From assembly GCF_000308755.1 (NCBI RefSeq), contig NZ_BAGF01000152.1, forward strand, positions 248,001-312,000: a DNA stretch of 64,000 nt. Direction: 5' to 3'. Positions 1 through 12,000 of this stretch are shown here, in pieces. The notes below the pieces were generated by a model. That model made no database searches and was not told the DNA's origin. It saw nothing but the letters and a program-made list of their open reading frames with translations. The DNA is from Nocardia pneumoniae NBRC 100136 (GTDB lineage: Bacteria; Actinomycetota; Actinomycetes; Mycobacteriales; Mycobacteriaceae). The translations under genes and the position numbers were made by a program. How positions within the stretch are numbered: the first letter of the stretch is position 1; every line of letters starts with the position of its first letter.

Positions 1-3000
1 CCGCTGAGCTCGATTCAGATCAGGGAGCTCATGTCCGGAGGCGTCACCCGCATCGCCTACCGGGCTTGGGCGCGCGGCACCGTCCGCCGCCACCTGGCCG
101 CCGTTTCGGGCGAGGACTGGCTCGACACACGGTTCTCCGTCGCGGGTGGTACATCGGAAGAGTTCGAACAGGTCATTGCGTGGGTGGTCCAGCGGATGGT
201 GGCCCATGGCCTGCCTGCCGCAAGCGATCAGGTCCGAGTCATGGCGGCGGCACTGCGCAACGGACTTCCATCGGTCCCAGGACCCAGCGGTCGGTGCACG
301 TTCGAGTACGTGCATTCGGATGCCGCCCCCACGGTCGAGATCCATAACACCCAGCCAACGGACCTCCTCCGGTCGGACAGCGAAGTCGACGGTTCGGGCC
401 TGGAATCCGTGTGGCACGTTGACTTCGTGCGCGAGATGGCGACGCTGACCGTGAAGCTCCCTCACGGAGCCGGTAGAGCGAGGTTCAAGAAGGAACGGCT
501 CGGTGGGTTCCGGCTTTACGCCCCCGCGACCGATGAGCATCCGGCGCGCGATCAGGTCATCAGCCTTCTGGACAAGCAGCGAGAGGACGCACCTTATCCC
601 GAAGAGCTGGCGGTTCTCGTACAACTCATCGCGCTCGAATCCGGGCAGGAGCTGGCATGTAGCTTGATCAACGGCACGCTCCAGGCTTCCTGTCATGGTG
701 GTGGAAGGCGATTGTGGACGTTCAGCGCGTCCGGGGAACAGGCATCGAGGCGCTTGCGGCTCAGCTGGGACCTGCCGGACTCGCACTCATACACCCGCGT
801 GGTCGATGCGCAGGGCCGTATGTTCGAAGGTCTGCATCCGTTGCTACAGCGACTGTTCGGGGACGGTCGCATCGACGGACTGCTGGCGGGATACGGAAAA
901 CTGGCCCTGGCGGCGGCGTTCGAGGCTGACACGATCGAAATCGGCTGCGCGGATACCGATAACGCGCTGCGCGGCCTCGAAGACGCGGCATTGGACGTGC
1001 GATTCGACCTTCCACATGGCGCCTCGGCAGCCACCAGGATGCGATTCGTCGCCCGGCGTGCCGTTCCCATCCCGAGTCTGCACACCTGGCTGACCGAGGT
1101 TGCCTCCGGGCTCGAGGGCACTGTGCCTCGTGCCCTGAGCATGCTGAACACACTGCTCGAGCGACACCATCCGCTGTCGGTGACCGTCGATTCATCGGTG
1201 GTCGAGGGACGGCGGGCGATGCGGGTGCATATCGAACGTCGCCGAGCCTCGTTCACCGCCGCGGACCGAGAATGGATCCTTCGCCACGCGGACGGTTTCG
1301 AATCGGGCCAGCGGCCCGACGACGATGGAACCGTAATCGAATGGGTCACAGCCGCATTCGTCACCGATGACGAGTCCGGTGATGCGCCGGTGGACGCAAT
1401 CGGATCTGCCGTGATGCCGGAGGACGGAGCCGCCGCGGCCACGTCCTCCGCCACGACGGCAGATCCCCACGCCGACGACGAAGGTGGCGAGGCGCTCGCG
1501 TCATCTGGACCGGGCGACCGAGGTGTAGGGGCGGGCGAGAGGTCCGGCGAGTCGGATCCCGGTGGCGACAGGGAGGTGCCGAGCGGCTTCGGCGCCGACG
1601 TCCGTCCCGAGGACGAGGCGTTCGGAGGGGCGCTGCGGAACTTGCTGGCAGGCGGCCCGCGGCGACCGGCCCCCTCCCGCAAGCTGATGCGCGGCGGTCG
1701 CCATGCCGGTTGGTCATCGACCGGTGGCGACGGGAATGACGCCGAACGGGGCGTTCCCGAGGACGGTGCGAACTCGGTTCCGGGCAATGCAGACGAGGGC
1801 AGCGGCCGCGGGTCCGGGACCGACCAGGAACGCGGTCCGATCACCATTGACCGGTCGGACTGTGTTTCCGATGACGAGTTCGTCGCCGAGGTAACGCGGC
1901 ATGTTCCGGATGCTGCGATCGCGGAGATCGTTGCGGCCACGGTGCGGCGAGGGTTGCCCGACACCCCCGATGGATTCCGGGTGCAGATCAATGCCACCGG
2001 CGACCAGGTGAGAGGATTTGCTGAGGAGTCCGAGGAATGGTGGTTCACGGTGACCACCCCAGCCCTCGATCGCATCAAGATCGAGGTGTCGGTAGCCGAG
2101 CACGACGTCGACCTCTTCTACAACACCGCCGACCGTGTTGGTGACATCGCTGAGCGCATGGTGAGCGGGCAGGGCGCACTGGCCCGCCGCTGCGTCGAGG
2201 TGCACGAATCCACCTGCGCCAACGGCGATGTGACGATCACCGTGGATATCAACGGCGCTCCGGGTACCCGGACGGTCACCGCCGCAATCAACGGTGAGAA
2301 AGTAGGAAAGGGGTGGGAGACCGGTGCGCGGTGGATCAGCGATCGCGGTGATGACGCTGCCGGCCTCGCCTGGACTGCGGCCACCGCAACGAAGCGGCTC
2401 TCCGATGCGTTGCGAATCAAAATGACGTCACGGTTCGAGGACGTTCGCCGGCCGATCACGGAGTTGGTCGGAAATGCGCTGCAGGCTGTCGATGGAGGAC
2501 GTTTCGTCATCGATCATCAGGACGTCGGTCCGGCGCCCTCGTTCACCATCTCCCTGGACGATCGCGACAGCCCGTGGCTTGCTGTCACCGCTGAGGGCGC
2601 CAACCGTGTCGACCGGATGCTGCGTGTGACATGCCGTTCGACCATGCCGGGCCACGCCGTGATCAATCCGGTGCACGCCATGCTGGACTATCTTGCCTGG
2701 ACGCGCCATCTGGACCGCAGTGATGTCGAGCGGGTGAAAGACACCATGACCAGGCGTCATGCCGCCGGCCGGGACGTGCGTCTGACGGTGGACTTCGCCC
2801 AGCGCAAGGTCGAGGTCGAGGAGTCTGGTGACATCACACCGCCGGGTCACTCCCTTGGGCACTGGCCGGAGGCTCATGGCGAGGGACCGGACTGGCCGTG
2901 GCAGCCGCATCCAGATGGTTCTTCCCGTCCGGCGGGGTCCGACCCGGTTGCATTCGGTGTGTATCTCGGTGACTTGGGAGTTCATGCGGAACTGCTGGAC

Positions 3001-6000
3001 GGGAAAGAGGTCGATCTCGACAGGGCTCCTGATGGTTCTCGTACGGTTGCGGCGTTCCGGGTCGAGGACTTGGATGTCGAGTCGCTGAAGCAGAAGCTGA
3101 GGTTGCGGCGCTATACGGTCTCGCCGGGGCAGGATGGTCGCACGTATATCCGCGACGTATATATGAATTCGGCGTACGTGCTGCTCGACCGTTCGTCCTT
3201 GGGGCGAACCCCCGACGACGGTGGACACACCCCAGATGACGGTGCACCGCACGAACTTGCCGATGGCTACATTCGACTCGAGCAGGACGTCGACGGCAGC
3301 ATTGTCTCGCGCGCTGCCGCGCTCGCGCAGGTGGACCGGCTGCTGGACGGCCTGGCGGCGCCGGCGACCCGCATCCGGGCTGTCGTGGAGGCGGCGCTGA
3401 CTCGTAATGGGCTGCTGCGGATTTCAGGCCGCCGGGTGGGCGGTGGTGTCGTCATCTCGATCGCGGACGCCGAGGGAAGTGATTACTGGGTAACCTGTGT
3501 CGCGGGCGAGCCGATCGGGGGCGCTGTGCGTGCCGATGTGCGTGTATCCCGTCAGGTCGAGGACAGGTCGGTGATAGCGGATCGCATCAGCGATGCATTG
3601 GTACCTGCGGACCGGGGCGTCGATATCGCCGCAACCCACGCCCACGCCGCACGGCTGTTGGCGGACTTCAGTGCTGTCACCTTCACAGCTGCGGATCGCG
3701 AGGGTGTGCCTACGCTGGTGGTCGGTCGTCCCGGTGGCGGCCGCACGGTCGACTTTGTCGGAAGCCGACCGTTGCTTGCTGATCCGGTCGATACAGAGGT
3801 CGAGATCGGAGTGGTCTCGCCGGATGGTCAGCGAGGCGTCACCTCGTCTACCAATGACGCACAAGCGCCCAATGGGCCGTCGGAGAATCGCGGTGGTTTC
3901 GGTGCGGATCCTCGCCATGAGGCGCTAGGGGGTAAGGCGGTTCTGCACGAGGTGTTGGGGGGAGGCCCGCGGAAGGTGCCGCCGTTCGGACTGGGGATGC
4001 GGGGAGGACCCCATCCGAGTCCATCCCGGCGTGGTGGAGACGACAGTGTACCGCACGAACTTGCCGATGGATCCGGCCCGTTCGCGGAGGAGAGAACTGA
4101 GGAGCCAGCGGCGGCGGAGGTGCGTGAGCAGACTCCCGAACTCGATATAGAGGAAATGGTGCTGCGTCGCCTTGTGGATCTGTTGCCTCCCAGACATGCG
4201 GCGGTCGCGGCAAGACGATTCCTGGTGGGGGAGTCGGTCGAGCAGATCGCGGCGGTATTGAAACTCTCGGTCGCTGAAGTACAGGAACGTGTGCGTGTCG
4301 CGGCGCGGCAACTGGAACTCATGCACACCGCGGACCGGGTGATGCCGCCCGGGATGCAGCGCGCCGTCCTGTTGAGGGTGGTCGCGGCCATGTCGGCGGA
4401 CGACGATGGCGCCCGGACTGTTATCGAGATGATCGATGGCGCGCTACAGGTGGACTGCGCCGATGGCGATACTCGTTCGTGGCGTGTGGTGGGGAAGCCG
4501 CGGCAGCCGGACGCGTGGCTCGGCATCGAGTTGGGGGAAGGGTTGACCCCTTCGCGGCGGAAAGAACTGGGCGACAGGCTGATGGACGGTCTGCGGCGGG
4601 TCTTCGATGACCTCCCGCAGACGGCCAAGGGGTGGATGCGGAAGATACTGACGGCGGTGGGACCCGCCGAGCCTGTGCGGGTCGAAGTCTCGGGTCGGCC
4701 GCACCAGCAGTTGGTGACCGTTCGTGCGGTGGAATCGGGCTCGGATAATGCGATCCGGCTCGAGTGCAACCCGGGTAGTGGCCGGGTCGAACTCGAAGCG
4801 ACGGTGGGTGACGGGGTCGCCGTCGAAGACATGGTGGCGCTGATCCAGTCGGTGGTGGCTCACGCGATTGGCCATCGTGCGGTATCAGCTGTGGCGCAAT
4901 GGTTGTCGGCGGCGCTGTCGGATGGTTCGCGGGTGAAAGTTGCGGTGTCCGAGAGCAACAAGGTGATGGTCGAGCTGTTCGACCACTGGCAGCCCGGAAA
5001 CCCGGACTGGAGGTCGTGGCACACGCTGACGGTGTCGCGCGGCCGGTGGCACGCCGGGTGGAATTCCACTCGCAGCGTCGACAGCGACCGGATTCGTGGT
5101 GTCGCCCATCGCCAGCTGACTGGCATAGGGATTGACGAATGGCACGGCGGCGCCGCCTTGGACGACCTCGACAATCCGGAGAATCTGTTCCGGAAGCTGT
5201 TCGATGATGAGGCGGCGAGTGGTCGTCCTGTCACGGCGGTTCTGGAATTCGGAGACCTCGGCACAGCGACGGTGGGCGTGGCCGGCAGCGATGTCCGGAT
5301 CGAGTGCCGTGAGCCGCGTACCTCGCTGGTCGAACAAATACTCGAGGATATCGACGCGACGAAGGAGTCGTTGCTCGACGCTCAGCGGATGCTGGACGGG
5401 GCCACCGAGGCGCAGGGTCACAGCACACTGCAAGAGATCGCGGCAGCTATTCGCAACCGCCGCACGGAACTTGGTGATATTCGCCACCGCCGTGAGGAAC
5501 TTGCCGACCCGTCGATCGATCGTGACGAGGAGGTTCTTCTCGAGGCGCGGATCGAGCTGCTCGATCGCCGCTGGCAGCACGAATTCGCGGTAACTGTGGA
5601 CAGCTCGGCATCTGATCTCGACGACTTCGATGCCTGGGTCGCAGCGGAACTCGAGATCTTGATCGAGGCACTGGAGATCGATGATCCCGACCGACTCAGC
5701 GGTGAGTATCTACCCAGGGTCCGACATTCCGAGGTGCGCGCGATCCTCGAGCTGCGGCGATTGGGACTCACCGTTGCCCAGCTGAATGCGGAAGTCCTCA
5801 CGCTCTATCTCGATGTGGAGAGGCTGGACAACGAACCCGCGATCAAGGCCGTCGCCGAGCGGCTGGGCGTGGAATGGACACGCTACCGAGACCGGGCCAC
5901 CGGCTGGTATGGGTGGAACCGACGTGCCAGGCAGGATCGGGCTCCGGAGGATGTCACCGACTTCGATCCCGAGATGGAGGCGTTGCTGGACCGCATCGCG

Positions 6001-9000
6001 GACGCGACCGAGGACGGTGCGGAGTGGCGGATCGATGCCATCGACAGGGACAAGGTCCCGGATCTGGTGAAGTACGTGACCCGCAGGCAGGAATTGCGGA
6101 AATCCCAACTGGAAGGCATCTTCTCGAGCAACACCTATTCCGACGGACCCCAGAACAAGCGGTATCAGGCCCGGCGCAAGTGCGAGGACTTCTTCACGAA
6201 CGAGGACCGACGCGAAGAGATCGTCGGCAGCATCGCCAGAGAGATCGGGGTAGCCGGGGCAGAGTCGCGACTTGTCGCCGACATCTACGAACGGATCGTT
6301 CACGAGACCGAGCGGCTCGCAGTCGACGTGGCGAATTGTTTCGACGCCGATGCCGAGCTGGACAGTGAAGGCACGGTGCGAGATACCGTCCGGGACAGGT
6401 TTGTCGACTTGTGTGCGCAGGGGATCGCCGCCGCGGCCGCACCGGGAGACCGGTCGATGATTTCTACACAGGACGTCGCGAATTATCTTGCCGACGAGGA
6501 CATCGATGTCGAGAAGCTGATCGGCCGGGCTATCGCCCGGACCAGTACTGAGTACCTGCGAGGTGTCGAAGACTGGGAGATCGAGGGGGACGTCGAATGG
6601 TCGGTGGATAAAGCTGAAGATATCAGGGAGGGCGCGGAGACTCGGTGTGCCGGCACCCTGGACACGGCGATCTGGGCCGAGCAGGAGAAACTCGCGCAAG
6701 TCGAGTCGCTGCTGACGGAACTCTTGGCTGGACCGAACGATGATTCGCCGTTGCCGGACGGCCTGGCATTCAGCGAGTCCGATATCGCATTTCTGACCGG
6801 CAACGGAATCGACGCGAACAACACCCCAATCGAAGATGTTGTCGACAAGCTGCTGAGTTTGTTCAAAATTTCGGTGGGTGATCCGATCGAGGAAGGCGAC
6901 GACCCGTTCTACAAGTTCTTTGTCAATTTTGTGCTCGGCGCGCTGCGATCCGAGATCGAAGGTGTAGGACCCTATGCGTCGAAGGCGACCAGGAGGAGCG
7001 CGGACGGGACGCTGACCGCCCATGTCGAGGACGCCCCGCTCGATGAGATCGCGGGCGCGGCGATCGCTGCACTGCTGTACGAAGTGCTCGGCGGCGCGGC
7101 ACATATCATCTTGCTGCTGGATAGATTTCATGAGCTGGAGCAACATGAATCCCTGGGCACGCGAGACGAGAACGGAAATCTCCGTCCGCTCACGAAATAC
7201 CTGGTCAAGAGAACGAAGCGCGACAAGGCCACGAATGAGACGATCCGGCAGTTCATGCCGATCTCGGATGAGTATCCGATTCGATGGCACTTGAGCATGT
7301 CCAAACGTAAGGGAATCGACCCGCGGAATCTCGAAATCCTCGATGAAAGCGAGATTCCCATGATGGAATTCGTCGAATACCTCAAACGCATGGCACAGAT
7401 CATGGACCCCGACCTGCTGTCCGTCTTCTATGCCTGTACTGACCCCGATTGTCCGAATCATCTCGCCTCGGATGATCGGTTCACCTCGGATGAGCCGGGC
7501 GTCTGTACATGTGGCGGTCGGCTGAGTTTCTTCGCGAGCTTCAAGGGCGAAGTCGTGGAAATTCTGGATCATATGGGTCGCGGAACGTGCGAAGGTCTCG
7601 ATCTCGCGGCATATCACCGCGATGTACTCGCGCGGAACCGCAACAGCTTTACCTCGACATTGCTGATCCTCGGGAAATATATGGAGAAGCAGATGCGGCC
7701 CGTGGCGGCCGGTCAAGAGATCTTCGGTGTCAACTACAACCCCGTGACGTTCTCGCTCGATGCGACGGGTCTCGACGAACAGACCGCGGCGCGGCTGATC
7801 GTCCCGCTTGTCGAGATCGCGCTTCTGCGCAAGCTCAGGGTGACGCTCGAGCGGATCTCGATCGATGTCCGGAATCGGCTGCCCGAGTTGGTGCTCGAGC
7901 ACGGGATCTCGGGGCCCGATGAAGAATTGGCGAAGGCACTGCAGGCACGGGAATCGTTGCTGGCGGCCATGGCACAGGACAATGAGTCGGCTCAGAAGGT
8001 GCAGAACAGGAGCAAGGAAGCGCGGAGAAAGGCCGCCGAAGCGAAGGCGGAGGCAGCCGCGGCGCGGCGGCGCGATCGGCAGGAGCCGGGGCCCGGCGGC
8101 CATGGACCTGAATCTGCCCCGCCCGAAACAGTCGAGGAGTCCGACGGCGCGAACGGCAACGGGGAGCCGGCGCAGGTCGAGGCGCAAGTGCGGGTAGGTG
8201 AGCCGGTGCAGGTGCACGCGGCATTGGAGGCGCTGAACTGGCGCAACCCCGAGGTGGTCGAGAATCTGATCGGGCTCGTGGTCGACGACAGTCCACACTT
8301 GGTCGGTAATGATCCGGTCGCCGCCACGGTGACTTTCGACGTTGATCCGGACACCCGCATGCTGACCGTCAGCATCGCCGGCCGTGGCGTCACGGGTGGG
8401 CGGACAGTCGAGGCGATGCGGTACCTGCCTGGCGGCGAGTGGGTATGGTCCGATGCGGACGACGACGGCTTGGCGCGGTGGCAGATCCCCGAGTCCGCGA
8501 CATGGGAGCAGCCGCAGGAAATTCCGTTGTGGAACCCGGACGGTGGGTGGCATCCGCCGCCAGACGGGGACTACGAGCAGCCGCCGCTGGATGACGCCGT
8601 CGCATCGGCTGCCGCGACCTCCGCGCTCGGTGGTATCGACCCGCACGAGCCTTTCACTTCCGGCGCGTGGCGGTCGGCACAGGAGGTCGATGTCCCCGTC
8701 TCTGACATTGACGAGCCAGCGCTGCCGGAAAACATTTTCGGTCTCGGTGGACGTGGTGAGGTCTCGCTGGATGGCCAGCGAGGCGTCACCTCGTCCACCG
8801 ATGACGCACAAGTGCCAACGGGGCTGTCGCCGAATCACGGTGGCTTCGGTACGGATCTTCGCCCTGTAGACGAGGCGCTCGGAGGTAGGGCGGTTCTGCA
8901 CAGGATCTTGTCGGGAGGCCCGCGGATGATGCCGCCCTTCGGGCAGCGAATGCGGGGAGGCCGCCATCCGAGTGCACCCTGGCCTGGTGATGGACATGAC

Positions 9001-12000
9001 AGTGCACCGCACGAACTAGCCGATGGATCGCGCCCGTTCGAGGAAGGGGGAACCGAGGAGCAGGCGCAGAGTGGATCGGTGTTCGGAGGCGATTCGGACG
9101 CCGAGTGGGATGCGGAGGCCGAACGCGAGTACTGGGCACAGTTCGCGGCAGACGCGAGTGGTCAGCATGATCCGGACAGGGCGGTGCTGGATCCGCCGGG
9201 TCAACCGGCACCCCGGCTCGACGACGTGGGTTCGTCGGAGACTGTCGGCGCACCGGAATCCTTTGCGGTACTCCCTGACCCGGATGGCGGTAGCCGGCTG
9301 CGGAATGTCATGTCCCGACGCGACGAGCTGGGTCGCGCGGTGCATCGTCCGGCGGCCGATGCTGTGGCTGAACTCGGGCTCGACATAGATCGGACCTTCG
9401 ATCGGGAGGCCTTGGGGCCGGGGTGGGTTCAGAACACGGTAGCCGCGTTGCGGGCTGTGCTGGGTGATACTCGCACTGCTGAACTCGCCCGGCTGGCCGA
9501 GCAGTATGTAGCGGCCGACCGCGAGGTGCGCGAGCTGAACGATCGGCATGTGGCTGCGGGTCTGCCGTGGGTCGACACCGGACAGGCCGTCGATCGTCGC
9601 CGCGCGGTGGTGCGCGTGGATGGTGGTGCGCCGGTGGATGGTGCGGTCGCGCACGCGGTGACGGATGCGATGCCGCCCGGTAGTGATCCGCGGTGGGTGG
9701 ACGTATTGCGCACAGCCACAGCGGAATTGGTCGCCGAGGCAGCAGCGCACAGCCGCGGCAAGATTGTGCTGGTGGTGGAACTGCACGATACGCGGGACCG
9801 GACGTATGTGAGAGTCGCGGTATTCGACACCCGCGGCGACCAGCCGTCTGTGCCCGGGGTCGCGCCGGTGGTCGGGGACGCGCATCACGGCTCGTTCGCC
9901 ACCGTCGATGGCCGGGTGCGCTGGTTCGAGGTCGACGTCATCGCGCGGTCTCGAGCTCGGTCGCCCGAGTCGGCCGCGCGCCGCGAGGACGCGATAGAGA
10001 TTCGCGATCCGTTCGACGCGATGACCGGCCGGTGGTTGAACAGCTGGTTGGATGCGGCCGGATGCACTGATGCCGCCGGGGAGAAGGCGCGTTCGACGGT
10101 GTACGACGCATTGCTCGAGCGTGGCGGGCGCGCGCTGCTGAACAGGGTCGCCGGATCCGGGGTGGAAGTCCGAGTTGAGGACGGCGATCACCTCTGGCTG
10201 ACGCTGCACCTGTTCGGAGCCGATGCCCGGCGCCGTGTAGTGGAGGCGATGTGGGAGCTGCGCCAGGACAGTGCGGACCTGGAGTTCCTGGACCGCCACA
10301 TCCGGTATCGGTTGCTGGCCGACTGGGCGAACCGCGACCAGATCAACGACGCGGTGGGCCGGGTGATGGTTGCCGTCATCGGTACACACGCCCCGGAAGT
10401 CAGCGTGCGCGCGACTATCACGGGCGCACCGGGCCGTCGCGTCGTCCGATTCACGGTGCTCGTCGACAGCGCCGCGTGGTACTGGTGCGAATATCACGAA
10501 TCATCCACTGGCCGGAGTCCCTTCGCGCAATGGCCGGACAGTGGACCACCGCCCGCGCCTGACACCGACCCTGGCCCGAGCCGCCCCGGCCCGACAGAAC
10601 CCGAAGCGCCGGTCGATACTGTCATCGGCGGTGCCGACTCGCCACCGGCGAGCATGCAAAACCTCGAACGACCCGGTTTCCGTGGCTTCGGTATCGCCGG
10701 GCTGCATGCGGAACCACCTGCACCATCGTCCGGCGGCGGATCCGAGCATGCCGAGGACGATGCGGGTAGCAGTGTGCATGCCACCGTCTCCGAGCCGTCG
10801 AACCATCGCACTGAGAGTGACGACTTGAACCGGCGGGCACGACGGGTGCGGCGGTTTGCGGATGCGCAGGGACATACCGCGCCACCGCGATTCGGGATAG
10901 GTGCACCGCCGCGAAATGAGCGAGCGCATGCCGCCGGTGATCCCGGTGCGGGTTCGGACGGTTCGACGCCGCGCCCAGACGATGGCGAGGCATCCCCGGC
11001 GTCCGGTGCGGGTGGTGCGCGATCGGTCGAATGGTTGCGCCAGCGCTACGGCCGGGAGGTGAATAGCCTGGTCGAGGCCGAATTGGGTTTCGGCCGCGCG
11101 GCGCAGGAAACCATCCGGGACATTTTCGACCGAGCCGAGACCGGTCTCGGCAAACTGGGTGATCGCGACGCCGGGCAGTGGCTGTTCCGGGAGATCGCGC
11201 CGTTCGTGATCGAGGCCAATGTGCGGGCCGTGGATTTCGGGCGGTGGGTCGCGGACAACTACCGATTGGACCACCTCGGTCTCGAGACCGGGACGGCGCG
11301 GGAATGGGCTCGAGCATTGGCAGGGCTCGAACCAGCGGAACGCGAACTGGTGCAACGGTTGTTCTGGCAGCGTGAACGGCTCGTTGCGGGGATGCCTATC
11401 CTGGCGATGCTGGCCGATCGGCTGCGGGAGGCATGCTTCTCGGCGAATGCCGCGTGGTTGCCCGGTAGTCTGGCCGAATTGTTCGACGCCGCCGTGGCCG
11501 AGCGTGCCGCGCATCGCCGGATACTCGATGACATCGCGTCCCGGAGTTCGCGCCGAACTGGTTGGGCAGCACATGATTTGGAGCGCCTGCGGCGAGCGCA
11601 CGAAGCGGATCTGCACCAGGTCGATATCCGCGTCAAGGGGCTGGCGCGGTTGGCGGCCCAGGCGCGATCCAGCGCGGATCTGACCGCGCGAATCTCCGCT
11701 GTGGTGAACGGTGGCACCGAGCAGCTGTCGCTGGACGTCGGCACCAGAACCGACTGGGTGCAACGGGTCCGCGCGCTTGCGGCGACCGTTCCGGCAAATA
11801 CGCTTGTTGCACAAAGTCTATTGCGCGTTTTGGCGGTTGATGACCGGGCTCGCCGGGTCGCGGAGCTGGCCGCCGGGCGCCGGACTGCCGACGAAGAGCG
11901 GTTGTGGGCGGGCTACTGGATGGCTCACTTCGCCGACCGTGCCGGGGTAGACCTCGCGGAACTCGGCACGGCATGGAACCGCGTGGATCGGTTGCGCGAC

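Larger units (their letters stand above)
31..5230 (+). other. N-terminal part of the giant protein: GHKL/anti-sigma-like segments and one HTH
   Basis: Alpha/beta segments recur in which a helix of the type 'ELVxNAL' is followed by beta strands rich in Val/Arg. One example near residue 815 reads ITELVGNALQ, close to the N-box of GHKL ATPases such as RsbW-type anti-sigma kinases. The G-boxes are not recognisable, so ATP binding is doubtful. At 4141-4330 a helix-turn-helix (VEQIAAVLKLSVAEVQERV) looks like sigma-70 region 4. Two linkers carrying the repeated signature split this part at 1585-1710 and 3814-4082. The assignment is by eye, and no enzymatic function can be given. Confidence 0.4.

Noticed and set aside
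5710..9012. Very long minus-strand frame (1,100 codons) opposite the giant gene
   Set aside because: Long antisense frames are expected opposite codon-biased high-GC genes. The plus frame has continuous domains and the antisense translation is Arg/Gln/His-rich without motifs.
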